The notes below the pieces were generated by a model. The model saw only the letters and a list, made by a program, of their open reading frames with translations, made no database searches and had not been told where the DNA came from. A program made the position numbers and the translations under genes. From Myxococcota bacterium (GTDB lineage: Bacteria > Myxococcota_A > UBA9160 > UBA4427): a stretch of DNA of 64,000 bases. Positions 1 to 8,620 of this stretch are shown piece by piece; within the stretch, counting starts at the first letter, position 1, and each line of letters opens with the position of its first letter. The DNA lies in NCBI GenBank assembly GCA_029243605.1, contig JAQWRT010000010.1, positions 1 to 64,000 on the forward strand, written 5' to 3'.

Positions 1-1197
1 CGCTCGCAACACGTTTCCCAGCATGTCGTTATCCGCGACGATGGCCTCGTAGGAGCAGCCCATGAGGCTTCCGACCATACCCGCGGATTCGGAGACATTA
101 TTGCAGCCCGCCAAGGCCGCGAGGGTCACTGTAATGCCCTTCTCGTAGCCGGATTGGTTATCCGGCGACTTCGAATCGGTCATGCCTGCACCCACCGAAC
201 TCACCAACCCGTAGTGATTGATCACCTGGGCCGCCGCCGCGCTAAGCACCGCCTCTTCGCCTCCCCCACCGCTGAACGAACCGGTCCGCAAATCCGAAAC
301 AAAGGGCCAGGGCCCCATAATCACCGGATACCCGGGATGGACGAGATCCACCATGAGCAGAGCCGCCAGGGCCTCGGCGATCACCTGAACCAATGCACCC
401 GCCAGGGCGGCAGGAGCCGTGGCGCCCGCTTGGGGGGCGGTCACGATCCAAACCGGCGATCCGAATTTGGTGGCTTCGATACACACTTCGCTGTTGTGGA
501 CCCCGTAGCGAAGGGGGGAGATAATCGGGCAGCCCCCGCCATGGCAGAAGGGACGATCCTTGAAGCGCTTCTCTCCGCCCGCGACCATGTAGAGCATCTC
601 GAGGGTAGGCTCGATGTGTTCCGCATAGGAAAAAGTCAGCGCCGTATGCTTCTGGGTACCCGCGATGCTCGCGTAGGCCGTATTGATATCGCAGACCTTG
701 AGGTCGGATAACTCGGTGGCGACCACCAGCCGTGAGAAGGCATGGATATTGTCCATACGATCGACCAGGCGGGCAAGGTCGTAGACGTCACGGATCGTCG
801 AGGGGCGATAGTGATCAGCCCCGGGGTCGAGCGCGTTCACCGCTTCACCGCCCCCGTAGGTGTGCACCCGAGTGCCACTGAGATCGAGATCGTAACGCTC
901 GTCTTGTCCGTGCCATTGAATGGCGCGCCCGGCATTCGCAATGACATCCTCGACCAGGGCACGCGGGAAACAGAGCCGCCCGTGCTCATTGATATTGCAA
1001 CCCCGTGCCAGGGCTTTTTCCTTCAGAATCGGGATGGGATCCGCCATCCCAATTCGCTCGAGCACGTCTAGAACAGTCGCATGCACCTGCTCGAGTTCAT
1101 GGTTGGTCAGCGGCGCGAAGCGACCGCCCACCATCCCCGGCCCAACGGCGTTGGCAACCGGGGGATTCTCGTGACGCGCTTTTCTTCCTCTTCTCAA
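1..1197 (-). CDS. MttB-family (COG5598) trimethylamine/betaine-type methyltransferase, partial at left edge
   Basis: The minus-strand frame is open from the left edge to about 1197 and encodes at least 399 residues. I translated it by hand. It contains the family signatures IEATKFGSPVWIVTAPQAGA, LVHPGYPVIMGPWPF and TDSKSPDNQSGYEKG, followed by SYEAIVADNDML. MttB-family proteins transfer a methyl group from a methylated amine to a corrinoid protein; the substrate cannot be read from sequence. No in-frame amber codon occurs in the visible part, so this looks like a non-pyrrolysine member (the MtgB/glycine-betaine type is one precedent). I chose the TTG at 1195-1197 because AAGGGAG lies 7 nt upstream; a GTG at 1222-1224 lacks a site. 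It follows the Rieske oxygenase by about 30 nt and is probably co-transcribed with it. The last roughly 100 residues of a typical member lie outside the window, as would any partner corrinoid protein. Confidence 0.88.
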   Translation of the reverse strand, partial: MRRGRKARHENPPVANAVGPGMVGGRFAPLTNHELEQVHATVLDVLERIGMADPIPILKEKALARGCNINEHGRLCFPRALVEDVIANAGRAIQWHGQDERYDLDLSGTRVHTYGGGEAVNALDPGADHYRPSTIRDVYDLARLVDRMDNIHAFSRLVVATELSDLKVCDINTAYASIAGTQKHTALTFSYAEHIEPTLEMLYMVAGGEKRFKDRPFCHGGGCPIISPLRYGVHNSEVCIEATKFGSPVWIVTAPQAGATAPAALAGALVQVIAEALAALLMVDLVHPGYPVIMGPWPFVSDLRTGSFSGGGGEEAVLSAAAAQVINHYGLVSSVGAGMTDSKSPDNQSGYEKGITVTLAALAGCNNVSESAGMVGSLMGCSYEAIVADNDMLGNVLRA

Positions 1198-1227
1198 TTT
1201 TCCGCTCCCTTGAATCGGACCCACTGC

Positions 1228-2448
1228 TCAGGCGCCGACCTGCTCGAGATACCACGCCGCGAAACCCTGGGTCATATCTTCCATGGGACCGTAGGGCCCG
1301 GGTGTATAGAAACGCGAGTTCACGCCTTTTTGGTTGTCCTGGATAATCCGCTTATCCGCGATACTGGTGACGTCCCATAGCCAAATCAGGTCTTCGACTC
1401 GATAGTCGACTCCCTCCTCAGCCTTGGCATTCACCAGCCAGAGAATCTCCATATCGGTTCTCTGGGCGCCCCGAGGCAGGAAACGATAAATCACGCCATG
1501 ATCCGGGTACGCGAGGAAAAAGCTGGAAGGCCCGACCTCGACATAAGTAAAGAAGCCGGCGCAATAATCCGTGAAATCACCCATCAAGGGGGCCAATGGA
1601 TCGCCTTGCTGGCTCCCCGTCACCGACCCCTCGTACATGGCGTCGTTGGCGCAGGCCACTCCCTCTTGATCACCGCTTTTCCCAGCCGGCCACATATCAC
1701 ACTCTTCAATCTCGATCCCCTGGGCCGCGGCGAGGTCGGCGGCACCTTTGCGCAGATCGACGGTATTCGATTCAGGACGTTCGGTGGAATGAAAGCGGGA
1801 GAACTCCGGGTGGGCAGGACGGCAGTGATAACACTCCTGGTAATTCTCCGTCACGAGTTTCCAATTCGCGGCAACGGTGTACTCGGCTCTGTGCGCGACC
1901 TTTGCATCGGCCCAACCAAAACGACCGAGTGACTGCTTCAACACTGATTCGGCATGATCGAGCCCCACCGGATCCGGGGAAAAGTTGACGAATACCAGGC
2001 CTTCGATCACCCGGCAGTGCACTGTCGCCAGGTTCCGATCGGAAAGGTCGGCATCGCCCATATTCCGAGCCTGGCGCAATTTCCCCGCTGAATCGTAGAC
2101 CCAGCCATGGTAGGGACAAACGAGACGATTCGAATGACCCGAAGCCGCGGAACAAATAATGGAGCCGCGATGCCGGCAGACATTCACCAACGCACGCACT
2201 TCGCCTTCGCTCCCGCGCATGAGGATCAAGGACTCGCCAATCAAGTCGTAGCGAAACCAATCGCCTGGCTCGGGAATCTGGCTCACATGCCCCGCGCACA
2301 GCCAGCGCCGCATGTGAATGCGCGCCATATCGTGTTCGAAAATTTCAGGATCCCCATAAAAGGGCTGCAGCAGGGACGACCCCACGGGCTGCTCTGAAAT
2401 GAGCCCTTCGAGCTTCTGGGCAAAGAGCGCGCCGGAATCGGTCGCCAT
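1228..2448 (-). CDS. Rieske non-haem iron oxygenase alpha subunit, GbcA-like
   Basis: This 406-residue protein has an N-terminal Rieske [2Fe-2S] site (C91, H93, C111, H114 in CRHRG...CPYHGW) and a C-terminal mononuclear iron domain with ENYQECYHCRPAHPEF, giving H208 and H213. The ECYHC-x3-HPE form is typical of the glycine-betaine/quaternary-amine demethylase branch (GbcA-like), so oxidative N-demethylation is the favoured role; the exact substrate is inference. The start is well supported by AGGAGG 8 nt before the ATG. No reductase (GbcB-like) gene is adjacent, so electrons must come from elsewhere. It lies directly upstream of the MttB homologue and is divergent from another Rieske oxygenase. 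Confidence 0.9.
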   Translation of the reverse strand: MATDSGALFAQKLEGLISEQPVGSSLLQPFYGDPEIFEHDMARIHMRRWLCAGHVSQIPEPGDWFRYDLIGESLILMRGSEGEVRALVNVCRHRGSIICSAASGHSNRLVCPYHGWVYDSAGKLRQARNMGDADLSDRNLATVHCRVIEGLVFVNFSPDPVGLDHAESVLKQSLGRFGWADAKVAHRAEYTVAANWKLVTENYQECYHCRPAHPEFSRFHSTERPESNTVDLRKGAADLAAAQGIEIEECDMWPAGKSGDQEGVACANDAMYEGSVTGSQQGDPLAPLMGDFTDYCAGFFTYVEVGPSSFFLAYPDHGVIYRFLPRGAQRTDMEILWLVNAKAEEGVDYRVEDLIWLWDVTSIADKRIIQDNQKGVNSRFYTPGPYGPMEDMTQGFAAWYLEQVGA

Positions 2449-2654
2449 ATGAATTTCCTCCTCGCAGGCTCATCTTCCGCCCCGAGATTCCGGGCCGAGG
2501 CGCGAACGTATGCGCTCGATGGCAGCAGGATTCTAACCCAACCTCAATCCGAGTACCCGCCACCGCCCCTCAGCCAAGACCCCCATTCGCTTGGACGGTC
2601 GCGTCCCTCGTTGCCTGGCAAGTTATAGGCGAGGCCCTAGAATTCGCCTTGCCC
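2449..2654. promoter_or_regulatory. Divergent intergenic region between two Rieske oxygenase genes
   Basis: This stretch of about 200 nt separates two divergently transcribed Rieske oxygenase genes and must hold both promoters. A strong ribosome-binding site for the leftward gene (AGGAGG) is at its left end. I did not find a convincing -35/-10 pair or an operator palindrome. Confidence 0.4.
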
Positions 2655-3785
2655 ATGCAGGACATCCACTCGAAGCGTGTTCTCGACCCTGGCTACTACA
2701 CCGATACCTTGGTGCTCGAGCAGGAGCGCTATTCCATCTTCGCCAAGGGCTGGGCGAGCGTTGGCCTGGCAAGCACCGTCAAGCCCGGTTGCGCCCGGCC
2801 AACCCAGCTAGCGGGCTCTCCCATTTTGCTGACCCGCACCCGGGATGGATCTCTTCATGTCTTTCATAATATTTGCGCGCACCGCGGCCTCCAATTGGTC
2901 GCTGAGCCCTGTGAGAAGCAACGCCAGCTGACCTGCCCCTACCACGCTTGGAGTTACGACCTCTCGGGTGAACTCAAAGGCGCTCCCTACCTGACCGGGA
3001 AGAAGGCAAGCTCAATTCCCGAAGGAGCAGAGAAAAGCGTTGGACTTCAGCCCATCCGTCACGCCGTATGGTTCGACGTTGTCTTCGTGAACCTGACAGA
3101 AGACGCTCCTTCCTTTTCTGACTGGATCGCCCCTCTCGATGATCAGTTGAATCCATTCGGTTCTCCCCGACTCCACCTCATCTCGGCGACGAACTACACC
3201 ATCGAAGCCAATTGGAAACTCGTCTGCGAGAATTTCTTGGATACTTATCACGTGCCCTTTGTGCACAACCAGGCGGGGGGTCCGGAAACCGCCATCAACT
3301 TTACAGACCTCGAGCTCTCATCAGACATTTTCGGATTCACACTCCCGCGAGGTGATGCCGACAAAAAGAAACCCGAATGGCTTTTTCGCCTTCCACTGCC
3401 CCCGGAGTTGGAGCACGCACAATTCTTCTTCTATCTATTCCCCAATACCTTGGTGGCCATCACGGGAGGTTGGTTTCAAGTCATTAGCGTGCAGCCGGAC
3501 CGAGCCGATCAATCCAGCGAGATTTTGGGACTCTACGCCATGGACAACCTGACCGAGCGAAAGCCCGAGGCCGCCCAGGAATTCTCGACGATCATGAACC
3601 GCATCAATCAACAAGATGTTGAGATCTTGCCCCTGCTCCAGGCCGGGCGGCGCTCCTCCGCCGGGGGGAAGAACGCCCTGGCGCCGTTCTGGGACAAAAC
3701 AATTGAGCGCTTTCTCAGCCGGCTCGAGAAAGCTTTCCTCGAATTTCCAGGGCCCTCGACGGCCCATGGCAAGAAGAGCCCCTGA
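2655..3785 (+). CDS. Rieske non-haem iron oxygenase alpha subunit
   Basis: The protein is about 376 residues. Its Rieske site is C74, H76, C94, H97 (ICAHRG...CPYHAWSYD), and its catalytic-domain motif is NWKLVCENFLDTYHVPFVH, giving H199 and H204 as facial-triad histidines. This is the standard aromatic-ring/alkylamine oxygenase alpha architecture. ENFLDTYHVPFVH resembles the large GbcA/CntA/ring-hydroxylase superfamily rather than the ketosteroid type, but the substrate cannot be assigned. A TTG two codons upstream (2649) is an alternative start; neither has a strong Shine-Dalgarno site. It is followed after 52 nt by an arginase-family hydrolase on the same strand, suggesting a two-gene unit acting on an amine or guanidino compound. 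No ferredoxin or reductase gene is adjacent. Confidence 0.88.
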   Translation: MQDIHSKRVLDPGYYTDTLVLEQERYSIFAKGWASVGLASTVKPGCARPTQLAGSPILLTRTRDGSLHVFHNICAHRGLQLVAEPCEKQRQLTCPYHAWSYDLSGELKGAPYLTGKKASSIPEGAEKSVGLQPIRHAVWFDVVFVNLTEDAPSFSDWIAPLDDQLNPFGSPRLHLISATNYTIEANWKLVCENFLDTYHVPFVHNQAGGPETAINFTDLELSSDIFGFTLPRGDADKKKPEWLFRLPLPPELEHAQFFFYLFPNTLVAITGGWFQVISVQPDRADQSSEILGLYAMDNLTERKPEAAQEFSTIMNRINQQDVEILPLLQAGRRSSAGGKNALAPFWDKTIERFLSRLEKAFLEFPGPSTAHGKKSP

Positions 3786-3837
3786 CGCCCTAGAGTTGAA
3801 CGCGCTCCCCAATGCATAGAAACGGGAATCCACCGCG

Positions 3838-4794
3838 ATGACTGAGACCCCGAAGAACCCCCAACCCCTCGGCGGCAATGCGATGCCGCGCTTTGGGGGC
3901 CCGGGGACGATGATGCGACTTCCCGCTCATGAGAGCGCGGCGGATCTCGACGCGTGCTTTGTCGGCGTACCCTTGGATATCGGCACTTCGAATCGGCCTG
4001 GCGCGCGCTATGGCCCCCGAGAGATCCGCAACGAATCGGTTCTTCTGCGCCCCTATAATATGGCCACCAGGGCCGCCCCTTTCAACGCATTGAAGGTCGC
4101 GGATATCGGCGACATTGCGATCAACACGTTCAACATGGCGGCTTCTCTGGAAATCATCGAACGCGCCTACGACGAGATTCTGGGCCACGATTGTGTGCCA
4201 CTGACTCTGGGCGGTGACCACACCATCGCACTTCCAATCCTTCGAGCTATGAAGAGCAAGTACGGACCCGTAGGCATGGTGCATATCGATGCCCACTCGG
4301 ATACCAGCGAGGCCATGTTCGGGGAGTCCATTACCCACGGCACGCCTTTTCGCCGAGCCGTGGAAGAGGGTCTTCTCAATGGAGAGCGCGTGGTTCAAAT
4401 CGGATTACGCGGGAGCGGCTATAGCGCGAACGACTTCGACTGGGCGCGGGATCAGGGCTTCCGGGTCGTACCCGCAGACGAGTGCTGGCATAAAAGCCTG
4501 ACCCCCCTGCTCGAAGAAATTCGCGGCAGCCTCGGTCCTGGGCCGGTCTATTTGAGCTTCGACATCGACGGCATCGACCCCGCATTCGCGGGGGGCACGG
4601 GAACACCCGAGGTCGGCGGGCTGACCAGTATCCAGGCCCTCGAGATCATTCGGGGTTGCCAGGGGCTCGACCTGGTCGGCGCCGATCTGGTCGAGGTCGC
4701 CCCGGTCTACGACACCTCGGGCAACACATCCCTGCTCGCCGCCAACCTGCTCTTCGAGATGCTCTGCGTCCTTCCCGGCGTGAAAAGCTCCTGA
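3838..4794 (+). CDS. Arginase-family ureohydrolase (agmatinase / guanidinobutyrase-like)
   Basis: This 318-residue protein carries the complete binuclear Mn-site signature of ureohydrolases: GGDHT (H128), DAHSD (D151, H153, D155) and SFDIDGIDPAF (D242, D244). The family hydrolyses guanidino groups to urea plus an amine. The length and the GIDPAFAGGTGTPE segment fit the agmatinase/guanidinobutyrase/guanidine-hydrolase branch better than arginase, with AGGTG replacing the more usual APGTG. The substrate is unassigned. Its position right behind a Rieske oxygenase suggests the two act in sequence on a methylated or substituted guanidine; this is inference. Confidence 0.9.
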   Translation: MTETPKNPQPLGGNAMPRFGGPGTMMRLPAHESAADLDACFVGVPLDIGTSNRPGARYGPREIRNESVLLRPYNMATRAAPFNALKVADIGDIAINTFNMAASLEIIERAYDEILGHDCVPLTLGGDHTIALPILRAMKSKYGPVGMVHIDAHSDTSEAMFGESITHGTPFRRAVEEGLLNGERVVQIGLRGSGYSANDFDWARDQGFRVVPADECWHKSLTPLLEEIRGSLGPGPVYLSFDIDGIDPAFAGGTGTPEVGGLTSIQALEIIRGCQGLDLVGADLVEVAPVYDTSGNTSLLAANLLFEMLCVLPGVKSS

Positions 4795-4881
4795 GCCCGG
4801 CGGGCCGGGGGGACCGAGAAACGAATCCAACTCGGCGAAGTTTTGATCGCCTGGAGCGCCCGGGTACCCCGCCCTACCCCA

Positions 4882-6957
4882 TTAGTTCGCTGACACCGGG
4901 AGGGACTCCCCAGGCCGATACCAAATGGGCGAACTCCAGGCGCGCTCCTGGATGACCGGCGAGTAGAAGGGCTCTTCGGCTTCATCGAGGCAGCAGCGTC
5001 CGTAGACGTCCCCAATGGCTCCGGTGTCCTGGGCGGCCGCGGTCGCCGCATCCGCCTGGGTCTCGCACGCGTCGGAGAAGGGGTTGACCCCTGCTGCCTG
5101 GCATTGCAGGGTGCTCCACCGGCAGCTCGGGTTCTCGAGCAGGCGTGCATAATAGAAGGCCGGTTCGGCGGGATCGAAATCAGGATCCTCCCAAACCGAA
5201 CAGAGCTGTCCGTGCCCGCGCCCGGTGGGCGCGCAGGTTTCTGGGTCAACACCCGCTACACCCAGGGGTCCACCCGCAACATCGATCACCTCTTCCCGGC
5301 TCGCCCCATCCTCTCCCACCCAACCCTTGATGATCTGAATTCGCTGGAGATCGAGCCCCGGGCGACCGGGGCTGCCGGGGTCCTTGAGAGCCGCCATCAG
5401 GAAGCGGGGGTTTCCGACTCCCGAGGGCTGAGCCAGATCGCCTCCCATGGGAACCCCCTTCGCGTAGCCGTGGGCGACGAAATCCTCGCCCTGGCAAGCA
5501 TCGGCGTCTAACTCAAAGCCGCCGAAAAAGCGCAGGACCGGGCGTGTGCCGCTGGTCGCGTAGGTCTCCCGGCGGCGCATGGCCTCGAAGAGGGCATCCC
5601 GTGAATTTTCTTCGGCCCAAACCACGGCGAGCCCACCCGGGTTGTCTGCGAAATGATCCTGGACGTTGCGGTAGCCGGCGTCGCGTCGGCCCAGATGCCC
5701 CAGATAGTCATCCTCTTCGGACGCCCCAGGCGTTGCACTGTGGGTATCCGTGCTGCCGATGAAGCCGAGCTTGAAGGGGTTGGTGCCCATTTTTTTCTCG
5801 AGTGTGAGCCCATCCTTCAAGACATTTCGCACCATATTGCGCCGGGCAAAATCGTCGATGGGCACCGGGGCTCCCTCGGGCGCCCGCATCTCGCCGAAAA
5901 CAACACCCAAGGACGAGAGATTGTCGGTTTCATTCTGCTCGAAAGTGCAGAGTTCATCGGCGGTGCCAACGCCCCGGCCCACAATCCTGTCGAATCGACA
6001 TTCGCTGCTCGCCTTGTGCTGAGTCAATTCCACAAGGGGCTCGAAAAACTTCCGAGCCTCGGCCTCCTCAAGGGTGGCTGGGTCCGGAAACATCCAACCC
6101 GAGGACAGGTTTGGATTATGGGGAATGGCGAGCACGTCGCAGCCCACGCCTCCCTTGATGCATTCTTGATCGAGCAGGCTCCAGAGTTTCTTGACGTTTC
6201 GAGAACCGGTCTCGTAGGCACCGATCGGGGCCTTGGTGACTCTCTCATTTCGAAAAATTACGTTCCGATGAAGATTCCTGAAACCCGGTGCATCGCTGTA
6301 CTCATAGGCGACGAAGGTCGTAAACGAGCAGGTCGCGCTCCGATCATAATGATCTTCGGCCGCCCGCTGCAGGTTCGACCAGAACTCGAGCAGGCTCTCG
6401 CGACAATCCGAACCCGGAAAATTACAAATCGACGAACGCTCTCCGCTGATACCGCGATCGACAGCCAGGTTCTTCCACCAATCCGCAGCAAGGAATTGGA
6501 CATAGATGATGTCGCTACGCGTCATCATGCAAAGGGGGGCGTAGCGACCCCAGCTGAATTCATCACGGGTACAGATATTCATTTCGCCCAAGAGCTCGGC
6601 GTGGTCGGTGAGAGCGGTGAAATCAAGTGGGCGCCGCAACTGAGCGGTCAGCGCTTGCTCTCCATCGGCATTGGGCAGGGTGATGGGCTCACCCTTGGCA
6701 AAGCTGTAGGCCTGCCATGGGTCGTTGCGCTGGCTCGAAATATAGGAGTCGAAGGAATAGCTACTGTGAACGTGAAGGTCCCCAAAGAAGGGGCGGCGCA
6801 GGGGGTCGTAGTCCGCGCAGGCTTCGCGCTCCTCGGTGCGCTCGAAGGCTGCACTCACCCCCGCCAACAACAGCACGAGAAGAAGCGGAGAGATAACCCG
6901 GAAACTCGCTAGAAAAGCGATTCGGGAAAGACGGATTGCTCGATCAAGAAATTTCAA
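4882..6957 (-). CDS. DUF3604 family exported metal-dependent hydrolase-like protein
   Basis: The protein is about 691 residues with an N-terminal hydrophobic signal segment (RVISPLLLVLLLAGVSAAF), followed by FFGDLHVHSSYSFD and LDFTALTDHAELLGE. These are PHP-like metal-binding motifs characteristic of DUF3604, and STDTH occurs in the middle. The biochemical function of the family is unknown; export to the periplasm is predicted from the signal segment. An ATG at 6999 extends the frame but overlaps the upstream gene and has no ribosome-binding site. The TTG at 6955-6957 lies one nucleotide after the upstream TAG with AAGG just before it, and it places basic residues directly ahead of the signal segment. 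It is probably coupled to the M20 hydrolase. Confidence 0.86.
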   Translation of the reverse strand: MKFLDRAIRLSRIAFLASFRVISPLLLVLLLAGVSAAFERTEEREACADYDPLRRPFFGDLHVHSSYSFDSYISSQRNDPWQAYSFAKGEPITLPNADGEQALTAQLRRPLDFTALTDHAELLGEMNICTRDEFSWGRYAPLCMMTRSDIIYVQFLAADWWKNLAVDRGISGERSSICNFPGSDCRESLLEFWSNLQRAAEDHYDRSATCSFTTFVAYEYSDAPGFRNLHRNVIFRNERVTKAPIGAYETGSRNVKKLWSLLDQECIKGGVGCDVLAIPHNPNLSSGWMFPDPATLEEAEARKFFEPLVELTQHKASSECRFDRIVGRGVGTADELCTFEQNETDNLSSLGVVFGEMRAPEGAPVPIDDFARRNMVRNVLKDGLTLEKKMGTNPFKLGFIGSTDTHSATPGASEEDDYLGHLGRRDAGYRNVQDHFADNPGGLAVVWAEENSRDALFEAMRRRETYATSGTRPVLRFFGGFELDADACQGEDFVAHGYAKGVPMGGDLAQPSGVGNPRFLMAALKDPGSPGRPGLDLQRIQIIKGWVGEDGASREEVIDVAGGPLGVAGVDPETCAPTGRGHGQLCSVWEDPDFDPAEPAFYYARLLENPSCRWSTLQCQAAGVNPFSDACETQADAATAAAQDTGAIGDVYGRCCLDEAEEPFYSPVIQERAWSSPIWYRPGESLPVSAN

Positions 6958-6958
6958 T

Positions 6959-8155
6959 CTACCCTTCGGCTGCCAAAAATTGGAGAGCCACCGCCGCATG
7001 CACCGCGATGCCGTGGCTCATACCGTCCTCATCGAGCACCATGCGGTTCGAATGCACAGGTGCAGGGTCGGCGATCTCGTTATCTCGCATACCGATAAAG
7101 AACATGGCCCCGGGCCAGCGTTGAAGGATATAAGAGAAATCCTCGCCTCCCATGATGGGAGAGGGCAACTCAGAGTAGCCCTGGGCGCCCAATATATCGC
7201 GAGCAACGCTGCTGGCAAAGCCTGTAAAGTCCACGTCGTTAAAAGTCACTGGATAGCCGCTCTCGATGGTCACCTCGGCTTCGACCCCGTGGGCCAGAGC
7301 CACGCCATGCGCCACGCGATGGATCCCCTCCTCGGCGTCCAACCTTGAAGCCTCGGAAGTCGCGCGCAGGGTCCCACACAATTCGGCGGTCTCGGGAATC
7401 ACGTTGTTCGTTGTTCCCGCGTTGATCTGGGTGGTGGTGATGACCACCGGGTCGAAGACGTTGATCCGCCGGGTCACCATCAACTGCAAGGCTTCGACGA
7501 CCTCACACGCCGCCGGAATCGGATCCACCGCGTTGTGGGGCATCGAGGCGTGGCCACCCTTCCCCTTGATCTGGATCCGCCATTCGGTGGTCGATGCGAG
7601 CAGGGCTCCGGCCCGACTCGCCACACGACCACACCCCATTCGCGGCTCGCTATGAAGCGCAAAGGCGGCCTCGGGCGGCCGGCCGCGTTCGAGCAAACCT
7701 TCCTCGGCGCAGATCTTGGCGCCGAAATGCCCTTCTTCCCCGGTTTGAAAGAAAAATTTGATCTCCCCCGCCAAAGTGCCCGCGCGCCCAGCAAGCAAAC
7801 GGGCGGCCCCCACCAGCATTGCGGTATGGGCATCGTGACCGCACGCGTGCATCCGACCCGGGCGCTCCGAAACGAATTCAACCCCCGAGTCCTCGGGCAT
7901 GGGAAGCGCGTCCATGTCGGCGCGCAAAAGGATGCACCGGCCCGGGGCATGGCCTTTGAGGGTGGCGACGAAACTCGTGGTCTCCTCGCTCTTCTCGATT
8001 TCCAGGCCCAGGGGAGCCAGCGCTTCGAGCACCAGAGCCGTGGTCTCCGGGAGATCGTTGCCGACCTCGGGCTTCCGGTGCAACGCGCGACGCAAGTCGA
8101 CCACCGAGGGCAGAAGCGCCTCGGCCTCGCCCTTGAGTTCTTCTGCCCACTCCAT
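6959..8155 (-). CDS. M20-family metal-dependent amidohydrolase (IAA-amino-acid hydrolase-like)
   Basis: This protein of about 398 residues is an M20D peptidase/amidohydrolase. It has LLRADMDALPM, HACGHDAHTAMLVGAA, FFQTGEEG, a dimerisation insert with GKGGHASMPHNAVDPI, and MGGEDFSYI near the C terminus, so the two-metal site is complete. Relatives hydrolyse N-acyl amino acids, hippurate or indole-acetyl conjugates; the substrate here is unknown. No signal peptide is present, so it is probably cytoplasmic. I chose the ATG at 8153-8155 because GAGGAGG lies 9 nt upstream; an upstream in-frame start at 8215 has no such site. It is divergent from arsR and upstream of the DUF3604 gene. Confidence 0.9.
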   Translation of the reverse strand: MEWAEELKGEAEALLPSVVDLRRALHRKPEVGNDLPETTALVLEALAPLGLEIEKSEETTSFVATLKGHAPGRCILLRADMDALPMPEDSGVEFVSERPGRMHACGHDAHTAMLVGAARLLAGRAGTLAGEIKFFFQTGEEGHFGAKICAEEGLLERGRPPEAAFALHSEPRMGCGRVASRAGALLASTTEWRIQIKGKGGHASMPHNAVDPIPAACEVVEALQLMVTRRINVFDPVVITTTQINAGTTNNVIPETAELCGTLRATSEASRLDAEEGIHRVAHGVALAHGVEAEVTIESGYPVTFNDVDFTGFASSVARDILGAQGYSELPSPIMGGEDFSYILQRWPGAMFFIGMRDNEIADPAPVHSNRMVLDEDGMSHGIAVHAAVALQFLAAEG

Positions 8156-8233
8156 CTCGACTCGCCTCCTCTCTTGGGAAAACGCGAGCGTGCCCAAATC
8201 GGTGGGCGCTTTCAAGCCGCCCTCGCCCCACCC

Positions 8234-8261
8234 TTGACAGAATTCTATATTTCTATATATT
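8234..8261 (+). promoter_or_regulatory. Sigma-70-type promoter and likely ArsR operator
   Basis: TTGACA (8234-8239) and TATATT (8256-8261) are separated by 16 nt, a near-consensus sigma-70 promoter. The A/T-rich spacer contains repeated CTATAT elements (about 8245-8262) that could be the ArsR binding site. The -10 element ends only 7 nt before the arsR ATG at 8269, so the transcript would be leaderless or nearly so. Confidence 0.6.
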
Positions 8262-8268
8262 TGGAAGT

Positions 8269-8562
8269 ATGGAAAAACAGATCGCCGTCAGTGCTCTGGC
8301 TGCTCTTGCCCAGGAAACCCGACTCGATGTCTTTCGCCTGCTCGTGCGAAGCGGCGACGAAGGGCTCCAAGCCGGCCGGATCGCCCAGGTTCTCAACCTT
8401 GCCCCGGCCACCCTCTCCTTTCACCTGAAAGAATTGCGGAGCGCTGGGCTGGTCCTTTGCCAGCGCGACGGGCGCTCGCGAATCTACCGACCCGATTTCC
8501 AGGCCATGGGCCGGCTCGTGAGCTTTCTCACCGAAAGCTGTTGCCAGGGCGTCCCAGACTAA
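8269..8562 (+). CDS. arsR: ArsR/SmtB-family metalloregulator
   Basis: This 97-residue winged-helix repressor has the recognition region LAPATLSFHLKELRSAGLV and the wing GRSRIYRPD, both typical of ArsR. A vicinal cysteine pair, C91-C92 (ESCCQG), sits at the C terminus. C-terminal cysteine pairs of this kind form the trivalent arsenical site in some ArsR proteins; the alpha-3 CVC motif of the plasmid R773 type is absent. The protein should repress its own promoter until an arsenical binds. The next gene encodes an ArsI-like C-As lyase, which supports an arsenic role. Confidence 0.88.
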   Translation: MEKQIAVSALAALAQETRLDVFRLLVRSGDEGLQAGRIAQVLNLAPATLSFHLKELRSAGLVLCQRDGRSRIYRPDFQAMGRLVSFLTESCCQGVPD

Positions 8563-8620
8563 TCCCGGCCCCGGCTCCGCCCAAGTCTCTCGCCCCCCAA
8601 ACCCTGAGGACTTCAACCCA

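Noticed and set aside
1-1197. Possibility that the left-edge gene encodes a pyrrolysine-containing MttB
   Set aside because: No in-frame TAG occurs in the 399 codons visible. The last part of the gene is outside the window, so a site there cannot be fully excluded, but the usual position falls in the visible part as far as I can judge.
5653-6912. Plus-strand open frame of about 420 codons over the DUF3604 gene
   Set aside because: It is the antisense shadow of the DUF3604 coding sequence, which carries clear family motifs and a signal peptide.
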